NCBI RefSeq assembly: GCF_036108815.1
Contig: NZ_CP107985.1
Coordinates: 4,340,001 to 4,404,000 of the forward strand
Source: Streptomyces sp. NBC_00353
GTDB lineage: Bacteria; Actinomycetota; Actinomycetes; Streptomycetales; Streptomycetaceae
Direction: 5' to 3'
Length of the DNA stretch: 64,000 nt
Part shown: positions 17,790-25,832 of the stretch, in pieces
How the letters are laid out: every line of letters starts with the position of its first letter
How positions within the stretch are numbered: the stretch's first letter is position 1
Notes under the pieces: model-generated
Database searches by the model: none
Seen by the model: only the letters and a program-made list of their open reading frames with translations
Told to the model about the DNA's origin: nothing
Position numbers and translations under genes: made by a program

Positions 17790-18416
17790 TCAGGCGAGCT
17801 CCTGCGCAGCCAGTTCACGGATCTCGGGAGGCAGCGCCTCGTCCGCGGCCAGCCGGGCCAGGGCCTCGCGGCTCTGCGGGACCTCGGCGGTGTTGCGGAG
17901 TGCCCACACGGCCTGCTCGGCGGCCATGCCTCGCTGCGCGCACCGCTCGGCAAGCTCCATGACCCATGGAGTGATCGCCGCGGTGTCATCGACCATGAGC
18001 CCGCACCAGTACAGGACCTGTTCGGCGATCCAGGCAGAGATGCGGACGGTCCACCGTTCGGTGAAGTCCGTGGTGTCGAAGCCTCTGCGGGCGCACTCCG
18101 CCTCGGCCTCGGCCATGCGTTCACGCGTCACGCAGCGGGCGTACGGCATGCGCTCCCGCAACACGTGCCTGATCTCGGTCCATTCGGGCCAGGACGCGTC
18201 CTGGCCCAGGAACTTCAGAATCACTTCGGGGGGAGGTTCGGGCGCGGCGAGGGGAGCCGGGGGAAGGCAGGCTTCGAGCACGGCTCGCGCGTAGGCGAGG
18301 TTCTCCTGGCTCTCCTCCGTTTCCGGGGGCCAGATGAAGCCGAGGTCCCACGAGTACGGCAGGGCGCGTACGACCTCGGGAAGCAAGGGCTCCTCGCCAT
18401 CGTCTTCCGTAGTCAT
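17790..18416 (-). CDS. putative immunity protein for the adjacent pilin-linked toxin
   Basis: A 208-residue, soluble, acidic protein rich in Glu, Ala and Trp, with no signal peptide or membrane helix. I do not recognise a family. Its ATG (18416) shares its A with the TGA stop of the toxin gene, and GGGAG lies seven bases upstream; a GTG at 18419 is also possible. Tight coupling directly after a polymorphic-toxin-like gene is the normal place for a cognate immunity gene. Helix-rich segments (ERMAEAEAECARRGF, QAVWALRNTAEV, ALARLAADEALP) suggest an all-alpha fold. Immunity function is inferred from position only. Confidence 0.6.
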   Translation of the reverse strand: MTTEDDGEEPLLPEVVRALPYSWDLGFIWPPETEESQENLAYARAVLEACLPPAPLAAPEPPPEVILKFLGQDASWPEWTEIRHVLRERMPYARCVTRERMAEAEAECARRGFDTTDFTERWTVRISAWIAEQVLYWCGLMVDDTAAITPWVMELAERCAQRGMAAEQAVWALRNTAEVPQSREALARLAADEALPPEIRELAAQELA

Positions 18417-21073
18417 CACGAGACTCCCAGGTATTCCATCGCGCTCTTGGGATCCTTCATCTTGCCGGAGTCACGAGCGGCCTGCTTCTCCGCGTCGGTC
18501 TTGGAGTTCCACGCGGCGTCCATGTCCTTCAGCTGCTTGGGGGTGACGTCCTGACCGGCGATCCGGACACCGAGGCCGTTGTCAGCGATGGTCTGCGCCG
18601 GGGTGCCTGGTGGGGTCGTACCGGTCTTCTTGTCCTTCTGGAAACCGTTGAAGATCTTGTCCCAGTCCTTGGGGGTCTCGATCTGGTAGCGGGCCGCTCG
18701 CGGCGGTGTCACTCCGCTCTCCTTGGCCCAGTCGGCCAGCCGCTTGGCCTGAGCAGGGAGGGACGCCTGAGTGGTCGCATTGGCTGTGTTCTTGACCTCC
18801 ACGACGTGGACCTTGCCGTCCTTGCCCTTGTAGGCGACGTCGACGTCATCGATGGTGCTGACATCGACCGGCTTGCCGTCGCCGAAGTCCACCGCCTTGC
18901 GGCCCTTCTGCGCGCCGACACTCGCGTACACCTTGGTGCCCTCGGCGGCGTCCAGGTCGGCGGCGCGCTTTGCTGCGCGGACCTCCGCCATGGCTTCGGC
19001 CAACTGGTGGCGGTCGGTGGCCTTGAGGACGGTCCCTCCCAGGGAGCCGCGGCTCTGGGTGTCGATGCGCTTGTCGTTGAGCATGTCGGTGAGATCGTCC
19101 AGCGCGGACGCCAGCTCGTCCTTGCCGAATTCACCTCGGCTCAGGTCGGGGTTGTCCTTGGCCCTCGCGGCCAGCTTGTCGATCGCGCCCTCGTTGAGAC
19201 TGTAGCGCTCGGACTTGGGCGTCTTCTGCTTGTCACTGGCGTCCCGGATGGTCTGCTTGGCCCGGTCGGCCGCGGTGGAGAGTTCGGCACCGTCAGCGGC
19301 CCGGTCGGCTTCGTCAGCTTCCTTCTGGGCGTCCCGAGCGTTGTCCGCCTCCTCGCCCTCGCACTTCTTTTTGCCCGCCGCGAGAACGATCAGGGGGGAC
19401 TCGGCGTGTCCTGCGGCCAGGATTCCCGTGCCGGAGCCGGGCACGCCGCTGGGCTCACGGCCGGTGCCTGCGCCCTCGTACGGCACGAGCCTGGCGGCAC
19501 CCAGCGCGATGGTGCAACTGCCGTGCTCCTCGGCCTTCTCGGCCGCGTCGTCGGCGTGCTCCTGCGCTTCGTCGGCCGCCTTACGGGCCCCCTTGGCGTC
19601 GCCGAGCCCGGCCGCCTTACGGGCCCGGCCCGCGGCGTCCTTGGCCTTGTCGGCTACATCGGCGATGGCTTGGGCGAGCTTGCCCAGCTTGCCGAGTTTG
19701 CTGGACTTTCCGGCGACCTTGGCCACGTCGTAGCCGGGGATGAAGAGCGAACCGACATTCCAGATGACGGTGGTGACGGCCTGGGTCTCCTCGCCCCGGT
19801 TCCAGGTTTCGCGGACCTCCTCGCCGACGAACATGTCGTCCAGGACCTTGACGCCCGTGTTGACCGAGGCGCCGCCCCAGTCGGTCAGCGCGTCGAAGTA
19901 GTCACCATCGGCCCACTTGTCACCGGCGTCCTTGGAATCCGTGCTCCACTTGTCGCCGAGCGATTTCCCGTAGTCAACGATGCCGGAGACGGTGTCGATG
20001 GGGTGGACGACGGTGTTCCACAGGTCGGTGACATCGCCCCAGATACCGTCGACGAACAGGCCTTCGCCGACCTGCCCGAGCTGATCGAGGGTGCATCCGA
20101 AGAAGCCGGAACATTCCTCCTTCTTCTCCCCTTCCTCGCCCTCGTCGTCGGCTGTCCCCTCCTCATCAGTGGCGATCGGCTCATAGGGGTCAGTAGGATC
20201 GCCGGCCTCGCTTGTGGAGCCGGTGTCCTCTCCGCCGCCGGACGCGCCATTGTCGGTGCCATCACCGGTACCGCCACCGTTACCGCCACCAGGACTGTCG
20301 CTGGTGCCGTCGTCCGTGTCACCCCCGGTGCCGCCACCGGTCGTACCGCCGGTGACGGTGCCGCCATCCGTCGTCGGGCCGGGCCGATCCTCCGTATCGC
20401 TGCCCGCCTCAACCGTCTCCCCACCGTCCCCGGTGGCCGGGCACGAGCTCCCCGTCAGTGAACAGATCGCCGACTGGAGGCCGTTGGTTATCTGTCCGCC
20501 GACTCCACTCAACGCCAGCGCGAGAATGATCGCCGCGACCACAGCGATCAGACCGACATATTCCATCGCCGTCTGCCCGCGGTCCCGCCGCCACTTGATC
20601 ATGTGGGGCAGCGAGAAGGGGGGTCGCTCCGCCCGCTCGCGCTCCGCGAGCCGGAACCACTTCCGGCTCTCCTCCTGACACAGGAACCCGAGAATCACGA
20701 CAGGCAGAAAGAGCTGAGTGAAACCCTGAACCGAACCGTCACGGATATTGGACAGGCCACCGAGGATCAGCCACGCCTGTACGGCGATCAGGCCCCACCA
20801 CACCCGGACCCCACCGGTCCAGACGCGCCGCGCCAGCACCCAACCGACAGCCCCCGGCGCGGCCGCGTACGCAAGCAGCCCCAGCAGCGTGCCGTTCACC
20901 GCGTCAAGGGAGGCGGCGGTGAGGAACAGGCCGATACCGCCCAGCACGGTCGCCCCGAACAATACGTACACCAGCCAGCGGGCCACCATGAGCGGTTGCG
21001 GCATGGGTCGGCGGGGGGCGTCATGGACCTGCCATGACGCTCCGGACCATGGGACACCACCAGAGAAGGACAT
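18416..21073 (-). CDS. polymorphic-toxin-like protein with N-terminal membrane domain and embedded Flp-pilin segment
   Basis: The 885 residues fall into five parts. (1) Residues 30-132 form four hydrophobic helices. (2) Residues 161-204 are Flp-pilin-like: a basic stretch, the prepilin motif G166|QTAMEY (Glu171, Tyr172) and one hydrophobic helix. (3) Residues 212-318 are a Gly/Thr/Asp-rich linker. (4) Residues 320-470 resemble a pretoxin region (WNTVVHPIDTVSG, VIWNVGSLFIPGYDVA), then come Ala/Glu/Lys-rich helices. (5) The C-terminal domain, about 675-885, carries DDVDVAYKG...HVVEVKN (Asp743, Asp745, Glu759, Lys761), a PD-(D/E)xK nuclease-like pattern. The start ATG 21073 has GAGG upstream. 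It lies 1.3 kb from a Tad locus. Toxic activity and Tad export are inferred. Confidence 0.75.
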   Translation of the reverse strand: MSFSGGVPWSGASWQVHDAPRRPMPQPLMVARWLVYVLFGATVLGGIGLFLTAASLDAVNGTLLGLLAYAAAPGAVGWVLARRVWTGGVRVWWGLIAVQAWLILGGLSNIRDGSVQGFTQLFLPVVILGFLCQEESRKWFRLAERERAERPPFSLPHMIKWRRDRGQTAMEYVGLIAVVAAIILALALSGVGGQITNGLQSAICSLTGSSCPATGDGGETVEAGSDTEDRPGPTTDGGTVTGGTTGGGTGGDTDDGTSDSPGGGNGGGTGDGTDNGASGGGEDTGSTSEAGDPTDPYEPIATDEEGTADDEGEEGEKKEECSGFFGCTLDQLGQVGEGLFVDGIWGDVTDLWNTVVHPIDTVSGIVDYGKSLGDKWSTDSKDAGDKWADGDYFDALTDWGGASVNTGVKVLDDMFVGEEVRETWNRGEETQAVTTVIWNVGSLFIPGYDVAKVAGKSSKLGKLGKLAQAIADVADKAKDAAGRARKAAGLGDAKGARKAADEAQEHADDAAEKAEEHGSCTIALGAARLVPYEGAGTGREPSGVPGSGTGILAAGHAESPLIVLAAGKKKCEGEEADNARDAQKEADEADRAADGAELSTAADRAKQTIRDASDKQKTPKSERYSLNEGAIDKLAARAKDNPDLSRGEFGKDELASALDDLTDMLNDKRIDTQSRGSLGGTVLKATDRHQLAEAMAEVRAAKRAADLDAAEGTKVYASVGAQKGRKAVDFGDGKPVDVSTIDDVDVAYKGKDGKVHVVEVKNTANATTQASLPAQAKRLADWAKESGVTPPRAARYQIETPKDWDKIFNGFQKDKKTGTTPPGTPAQTIADNGLGVRIAGQDVTPKQLKDMDAAWNSKTDAEKQAARDSGKMKDPKSAMEYLGVS

Positions 21074-21612
21074 GACTGACCTCAACCCCCGGAACGGAAA
21101 CGGCCGTTCATGGTGGCGCGCGGCACCCCACCCCGTGGATCGATCGTACGGTGAGCGAACAGACGCGCCATGGGCCCAAGGGCCCAAACCAGGACCCGAA
21201 TCCCACCCTTGGCACGCACCGGTGCGGTCGCAACGGGCTGAGGCCGGCCAGGGAGCAGCGAGTGCCCCAGCAATGGCGGACCCGCACCTTGCGGGCTTCA
21301 GCTACGCGCCGCACACCCATCAACGGGGCAGGCCCACCCCGGACCACCTGCTGCAACGGCGATGGCCTGGCGCTTGTAGGGTCTCGCCGCCGATGACATG
21401 TCGATCTTCTGTGACCTGCTGGTTCTCCGTTGTCTCACCGCGATGTCACCCAAGATCAGTCTCAGATCGATGCCATTTCCTCGGCGGAACGATGAATCTG
21501 CGGCTGAGCCACCGAGCACGAGGACTACATGTGAGCTCAGATCGCGCACCGATGAGTTTCCCGCGCCGCGCCGGTCTGTACGCGTGAGACCGACTCACGG
21601 AAGGCTGGCACC
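21074..21612. promoter_or_regulatory. intergenic region with toxin promoter
   Basis: These 539 bases separate the divergent toxin and reductase genes. The notable content is a tandem GGGCCCAA element at 21172-21187. No convincing gene is present; several short frames cross it but have no ribosome site or recognisable protein. Confidence 0.5.
21172..21187 (-). promoter_or_regulatory. tandem GGGCCCAA element upstream of toxin gene
   Basis: Two directly adjacent copies of GGGCCCAA (21172-21179 and 21180-21187, plus-strand reading) lie about 100 bases before the toxin start. The same octamer occurs twice before the Flp pilin gene (24637 and 24649). It could be a shared binding site for the Tad-locus response regulator. 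Confidence 0.45.
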
Positions 21613-22176
21613 ATGCGGAAACTGATCTACGGCATGAACCTGACCCTGGACGGCTACATCGCCGCGCCCGGCGACGACATCGGCTGGAGCGTGCCGAGCG
21701 ACGAGCTGTTCCAGTTTTGGTCCGACCAGTTGCAGGCGACCGACCTGTCGCTGTACGGGCGCAAGCTGTGGCAGACGATGAGCTCCTACTGGCCGACCGG
21801 CGACCAGCAGCCCAACGCCACCCCGGCGGAGATCGAGTTCGCGCGCCGCTGGCGGGACATGTCGAAGGTGGTGTTCTCCTCGACGATCGACAAGGTCGAC
21901 TGGAACACCCGCCTGGTCACCGGCGACGCGGTCGCCGAGATCACCCGGCTCAAGGCCGAGGACGGCGGCCCGATGGACATCGGCGGCGCGACGCTCGCCG
22001 GGGCGGCCATGCGGGCCGGGCTGATTGACGAGTACGTGCTGGCCACCGCGCCGGTCCTGGTGGGCGGCGGCACGCCGTTCTTCACCGCGCTGGACAACTG
22101 GGTGAACCTCAACCTGGTGGAGACGCGGACGCTTCCCTGCGGCGTGATCCTGACCAGGTACGAGACGAGGCGCTGA
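21613..22176 (+). CDS. dihydrofolate reductase-family (RibD C-terminal) protein
   Basis: A 187-residue protein with the RibD-C/DHFR-like fold: N-terminal KLIYGMNLTLDGYIAAPGDD, central LSLYGRKLWQTM and C-terminal DIGGATLAGAAMRAGLIDEY...PVLVGGGTPFF. These proteins bind NADPH; most stand-alone members have unknown substrates and are not true folate enzymes. The start ATG 21613 has GGAAGG upstream. It sits alone on the plus strand between the toxin and the pilus locus, both on the minus strand, and shows no functional link to either. Confidence 0.85.
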   Translation: MRKLIYGMNLTLDGYIAAPGDDIGWSVPSDELFQFWSDQLQATDLSLYGRKLWQTMSSYWPTGDQQPNATPAEIEFARRWRDMSKVVFSSTIDKVDWNTRLVTGDAVAEITRLKAEDGGPMDIGGATLAGAAMRAGLIDEYVLATAPVLVGGGTPFFTALDNWVNLNLVETRTLPCGVILTRYETRR

Positions 22177-22243
22177 GCGCCCGTCCTGGGTGACCCGGAC
22201 TACCGCCCGAGCCACCCAACGAGTGAAGCCCCTGAACTGCAAG

Positions 22244-22291
22244 TCTCATGGCAGTGGCATTTCTGCCATCCATCTGCCAACTGCCGTGAGA
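22244..22291. terminator. convergent hairpin with TCTGCCA repeats
   Basis: TCTCATGGCAGT (22244-22255) pairs with ACTGCCGTGAGA (22280-22291), 11 of 12 bases, between convergent genes. The loop and flank contain several copies of TCTGCCA. It is probably a bidirectional terminator. Confidence 0.45.
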
Positions 22292-22342
22292 TTCTGCCAA
22301 GGCTTTTGAGACCCTACACAGGCCCCATGTGGGCGTGCGCCC

Positions 22343-23002
22343 TCAGGAAGCGTTGCCGCGCGGGAAGGAGACCTCCACGCGCCGGTTCTTCTTCCGGCCC
22401 TCTTCGTTGGCGTTGCTGGCGATCGGGTACTGCTCGCCGTAGCCGCGGATCTCGAAGGTGACGTTCGGGTCGAGCGACTGGGCCAGCACCGAATGCACCG
22501 CGTCGGCACGCTGCTTGGACAGCACGTCGCCGTGTGCGGAGGAACCGAGATTGTCGGTGAAGCCGAAGACGCGCACCTTGGTGGCGTTCTGCTTCTTGAT
22601 CTCGGCAGCGACGGCCGCGATACGGGACTTGGCGGCCGAACTCAGCTTCGCGCTGTCCTTGCCGAAGAGGACTTCGGCCTGGAGCGCGAACTTGATGCTC
22701 GCGTTGCTGTCCTCGCGACGCTCCTCGCCACCCATGTCCTCGACGACCTGGATGATGTCGAGGACCTTGCCCGGCGCGAGCGTGCCACCGTCGGGCATCT
22801 TCAGGTCGGGGTCGTTCCCGTCCACCTTGACGGGTGGCTCCGACGACGCCTCCGTACCGGGAGGCACACTCGGACCGTCGTCCGCGAGGGCGGTCGAGAC
22901 TCCGAAGACGCTGGTGCCGGCCATGAGCATCGCCACCGCGACGGCGCGCCCCACGGCATGACCTGGCCTGAGCCTTGTGCGTGTACTGGTCATGTCGGCC
23001 AT
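22343..23002 (-). CDS. exported OmpA-domain protein of the Tad locus
   Basis: A 219-residue protein with an N-terminal signal peptide (about 12-41, ending ALA) and a C-terminal OmpA/MotB peptidoglycan-binding domain (about 95-217): VLFGKDSAKLSSAAKSRIAAV, FGFTDNLGSSAHGDVLSKQRA, IRGYGEQYPIASNANEEGRKKN, NRRVEV. OmpA domains hold diaminopimelate in peptidoglycan, and comparable proteins end actinobacterial tad operons, probably to fix the pilus in the wall. Its ATG overlaps the stop of the upstream lipoprotein gene (TGATG), so translation is coupled. GTG 23005 and ATG 22993 are other possible starts. Confidence 0.85.
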   Translation of the reverse strand: MADMTSTRTRLRPGHAVGRAVAVAMLMAGTSVFGVSTALADDGPSVPPGTEASSEPPVKVDGNDPDLKMPDGGTLAPGKVLDIIQVVEDMGGEERREDSNASIKFALQAEVLFGKDSAKLSSAAKSRIAAVAAEIKKQNATKVRVFGFTDNLGSSAHGDVLSKQRADAVHSVLAQSLDPNVTFEIRGYGEQYPIASNANEEGRKKNRRVEVSFPRGNAS

Positions 23003-23616
23003 CACCCGGAGATCTTCAGAGAGGTGGTGGCGAAGGTCGGCAACGTGAAGTCAACTTCAGTCGTCGTGCTGGGCGGAGCCGGGAACTGCATGAAGACCGG
23101 TGTCGACTTCCCCGGCTGGAGCGGGAGAATCCCCGTCGTGCAGAGGCACCGAGAATCCGTGTCCCGGAGGATGTAGTAGCGCTTCTTGCCCACCTTGTCG
23201 ACCAGCGTGGCGCCGGCGACCGAGTTGGGGTTCTTCGCCACGATGGCGCTCTCGGCACCCGCCCAGCCTGCGGTGTTGCTCGACTGCTGTCCTTCGTTCT
23301 TGATCTCTCCTTGGACGGTGACGAACCCGCCGGAGTCGCGCTTCACCTGATTGATGACGAGGGTGAGGCCGCCCTGCCCCTTCACCTCAGCCAGCTTCAC
23401 ATTCGGGTCCACGTTGTCCCCGGCGGAAGTGTCTTCCTTCGCACCCTTGTCCCCGTCGGAGGGCTTGGAGGGTGTGGAGGATGACGACGAAGAAACGGGG
23501 TCCTTCGTCTTTCCGCCGTCATCGCTGCCGCAAGCAGTGACGGCGAGGGCCAGTGCCGCCGTCATCGAGACAGCGGCCACCACCCTTCGGGTCCTCGCAG
23601 TACGCCGAATGCTCAT
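23002..23616 (-). CDS. putative lipoprotein of the Tad locus
   Basis: A 204-residue protein with a basic N-terminus, hydrophobic core and lipobox LAVTAC (Cys about 29), so probably a membrane-anchored lipoprotein. A Ser/Asp/Lys-rich spacer (about 32-70) leads to a compact beta domain with GLTLVINQVKRDSGGFVTVQ and KRYYILRDTDSRCLCT, similar in outline to DUF4352-type immunoglobulin-like domains. Exact role is unknown. It lies 31 bases downstream of the TadG-like gene and overlaps the OmpA gene, so it is part of the same operon and probably helps anchor or assemble the pilus. Confidence 0.72.
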   Translation of the reverse strand: MSIRRTARTRRVVAAVSMTAALALAVTACGSDDGGKTKDPVSSSSSSTPSKPSDGDKGAKEDTSAGDNVDPNVKLAEVKGQGGLTLVINQVKRDSGGFVTVQGEIKNEGQQSSNTAGWAGAESAIVAKNPNSVAGATLVDKVGKKRYYILRDTDSRCLCTTGILPLQPGKSTPVFMQFPAPPSTTTEVDFTLPTFATTSLKISG

Positions 23617-23647
23617 CGGTTCTGATTCCTTTACTCGTCGTTCGCTG

Positions 23648-24259
23648 TCAGTCGTCGACCAAGTGGACGGCGAAGATCATCTTGCTCAGAGCGGCCCATG
23701 CCTTCTGATCGAAGTCAGTGGGGTCGATCGAGAAGCCATCCCGGCCATCGCACTTGAAGGCCACCGGTTCACCCGGGTCGCCCTTGAACTTGTAGGTGCA
23801 TCGGAACTCGATGACTGCAGTCGCATCCGCGGTGGCCTGCTTGGTCTCCGTACCGGGGATCACCGTGTCGCCAACCGTGTAGCGGGTCCGGATGCTGACA
23901 TGCATCTTGTCCTGCAGGTAGCCGTACGTCGGGTAACAAGCTGTGGTGTCAGCCCGGTTAGAGGCGGCGAACCGCTCGGCCTGCATGCAGGGAGCCACCG
24001 GGTTGAACATGTAGTCCTGCAGGAACTCGTGGAGCCCGCCCGGTGTCATGAGTGAGGCGACGAACGGAGGCCCCAAGGTGTCACGAGCGTCCTGAGCCGC
24101 AGCGAGCACGGCGGCGTCCGCCGCTCCCTGAGCTCCGTTTCGAGTTGCCGATGCCTTACCGACAGCAAAGAACGCGCACGCGAGGAAGAGCAGGCCCGCC
24201 ACCATCACTACATAGATGGGGAAGGCCTGCCCTGCATCGCCGCGTTTGCGCGTACCCAT
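23648..24259 (-). CDS. TadG-like pilus assembly protein
   Basis: A 203-residue protein whose N-terminus carries a prepilin-like motif (G10|QAFPIY) and a single hydrophobic helix (about 14-36), then an Ala-rich stretch (NGAQGAADAAVLAAAQDARD) typical of TadG/TadE-like proteins, and an extracellular domain with four or more Cys. The usual Glu at +5 of the processing motif is Ile here, so cleavage may be poor or absent. Its ATG overlaps the pilin stop by one base (TAATG). It probably acts as a minor pilin or assembly factor. Confidence 0.75.
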   Translation of the reverse strand: MGTRKRGDAGQAFPIYVVMVAGLLFLACAFFAVGKASATRNGAQGAADAAVLAAAQDARDTLGPPFVASLMTPGGLHEFLQDYMFNPVAPCMQAERFAASNRADTTACYPTYGYLQDKMHVSIRTRYTVGDTVIPGTETKQATADATAVIEFRCTYKFKGDPGEPVAFKCDGRDGFSIDPTDFDQKAWAALSKMIFAVHLVDD

Positions 24260-24489
24260 TAGCCGGCGGTGATGGAGTCCACGAGGCCGGAGATCCGAGT
24301 CGAGATCGCGCCACCGATACCCGTCGCCACGATCGCGCCGATGATCGCCACGACCACCAGGATGATGCCGAGGTACTCGAAGGCCGTCTGGCCGCGGTCC
24401 TTGGCCTCGTAGCGCTTCTGGATGGAACGGACGGCGGTGGCGGCCCAGCCGTTGACGCGGACGGCGGTCTTCAGGGTGATGTTCGACAT
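24259..24489 (-). CDS. flp: Flp-type major pilin subunit
   Basis: A 76-residue Flp/Fap (type IVb) prepilin. The leader is basic; the processing site is G33|QTAFEY with Glu38 at +5 and Tyr39 at +6, followed by one hydrophobic helix (about 40-60) and a very short tail, as in other Flp pilins. The start ATG 24489 has GGAGG upstream. It should be cut by a TadV-type peptidase and polymerised by TadA/B/C into the pilus. It is the first gene of the flp-tadG-lipoprotein-ompA operon. Confidence 0.92.
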   Translation of the reverse strand: MSNITLKTAVRVNGWAATAVRSIQKRYEAKDRGQTAFEYLGIILVVVAIIGAIVATGIGGAISTRISGLVDSITAG

Positions 24490-24704
24490 GGTGTTCCCCT
24501 CCAGGTTCGGCCGACCGGTAGCCGGCCGACTCACACGTTTCTTTGTTGTCGCTTCCGTTACCGGCTTCCTCCTGGCCGGTGCCGTTTGCGACATGAGAAA
24601 CATACGGCGGAACACCCTGCCCGCCAGAGGGTCCCAGGGCCCAATCCCGGGCCCAAAGGGCCAGTTGGGTCCTGACGCCCGAGTCCTGGGCCCGCGTCCC
24701 CGGA
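24490..24704 (-). promoter_or_regulatory. flp operon promoter region with GGGCCCAA repeats
   Basis: This gap between the response regulator and flp must hold the pilin promoter. GGGCCCAA occurs at 24637-24644 and 24649-24656, about 150 bases upstream of the pilin ATG, with a further GGGCCC at 24688-24693. The same octamer is tandem upstream of the pilin-like toxin gene. Confidence 0.5.
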
Positions 24705-25787
24705 TCAGCCATGTCCACCACTCCCCCGCGCCGGCGCCGTGCCGAGCCAGCGGGCGATCGCCTCGCTGCGGCTTCCGCTGTGCAGCTTGGTGAAGATGCG
24801 GTTGATGTGGTTCTTGACGGTCTTCTCGCTGATGAAGCAGGTGGCGGCGATCTGCTGATTGCTCATGCCGGACGCGATCAGCTCCATGACCTCCACCTCC
24901 CGCGAACTCAGCCCGTACTGCTGCCTGTTGGGAGCCACGACCGACCCCCCGGTTGTTGACGACTGTGCCACAACTGGTTGCATTTGCGAAAGACCCTGCG
25001 CGGGAAGGGCCGGTCGCGTCGCAGGTGACGGCATTTCGGGGACCGCCAGATGTGCAGGCGCACCGTGTTGCTGCACATACCCGGCGCCCTGCCCGTCGTA
25101 GCCGGGGCCCTGGTGGGCAACGCCCGTGGTCAGCGCGGTCCCCAGCCCCTCGGGCAGCTGTCCGCCCTGTGGCCCGGGGCCCTGCCGCATATGGGCCAGG
25201 AGCGCGTTCGCCGCGGTGGCGGTGAAGTGGGCCCGGCCGCTCTTGGTGTCCCTCACGGCCTGCACGAGTTGGTCCGCCGTGAATTCCCCGTGCACCAGAT
25301 AGCCGCCCGCGCCCAGCCGCAGTGCCTCGTGGACGATCTCGCTCTCGCGGCTGTACGTCAGCATCATGACCGGGGCGACCTGCACGAGGTGCGGCAGCGC
25401 GGAGATGCCGTCGACCCCCGGCATGCGGACATCGAGCAGGACGACGTCCGGGCGGTGCTGAACGGCCATGTCGTATGCCTGGCGGCCGTCCGCGGCCTCC
25501 GCCACGACTTCGATGTCCTCACGGCCGGAGAGCAGCACGCCCAGGCCGGCCCGGACCACCGGATTGTCGTCGGCGACGACGACCCTCAGCGGGCCGGTCA
25601 CCGGCGCCGGAGGGGCGGCGGGGAAGGGGGGAGGCATGGCCTCGGATGCCGCGGACTGCTGGGGGACGGGGAACCCGGAGGAGCTGAGCTCCGAGTTGAG
25701 CGGGGTGACGTGCGAGGACGTGTGCTGGGAGGCGTGGTTCTGTGCGGCCCAGTTCTGGCCCGACGCGCGGGAGACGTCGTCCGGCAT
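24705..25787 (-). CDS. NarL/LuxR-family response regulator of the Tad locus
   Basis: A 360-residue regulator with an unusual Pro/Ala/Ser/Gln-rich N-terminal extension (1-65), a receiver domain (66-185; acidic pair Asp73-Asp74, phospho-acceptor Asp119 in VVLLDVRMPG, switch Thr in MMLTYS), a Gln/Gly/Pro-rich linker (about 205-285) and a LuxR helix-turn-helix (about 292-350; LSSREVEVMELIASGMSNQQ, SEKTVKNHINRIF). The start ATG 25787 has GGAGG upstream. It lies 45 bases downstream of its histidine kinase, within the pilus locus, and probably controls pilus genes. Confidence 0.9.
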   Translation of the reverse strand: MPDDVSRASGQNWAAQNHASQHTSSHVTPLNSELSSSGFPVPQQSAASEAMPPPFPAAPPAPVTGPLRVVVADDNPVVRAGLGVLLSGREDIEVVAEAADGRQAYDMAVQHRPDVVLLDVRMPGVDGISALPHLVQVAPVMMLTYSRESEIVHEALRLGAGGYLVHGEFTADQLVQAVRDTKSGRAHFTATAANALLAHMRQGPGPQGGQLPEGLGTALTTGVAHQGPGYDGQGAGYVQQHGAPAHLAVPEMPSPATRPALPAQGLSQMQPVVAQSSTTGGSVVAPNRQQYGLSSREVEVMELIASGMSNQQIAATCFISEKTVKNHINRIFTKLHSGSRSEAIARWLGTAPARGSGGHG

Positions 25788-25832
25788 CTGCGACCTCCTC
25801 TCAGGTTCTTGGGGGGGGTGGGATGGAGCGGG

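Noticed and set aside
18806..20461. 551-codon plus-strand frame opposite the toxin
   Set aside because: Valine/glycine-rich shadow; the minus-strand frame has the motifs and ribosome site.
20461..20602. Possibility that the pilin-like part starts a separate gene at ATG 20602
   Set aside because: The upstream membrane domain is in the same uninterrupted frame, the better ribosome site is at 21073, and none is seen before 20602.
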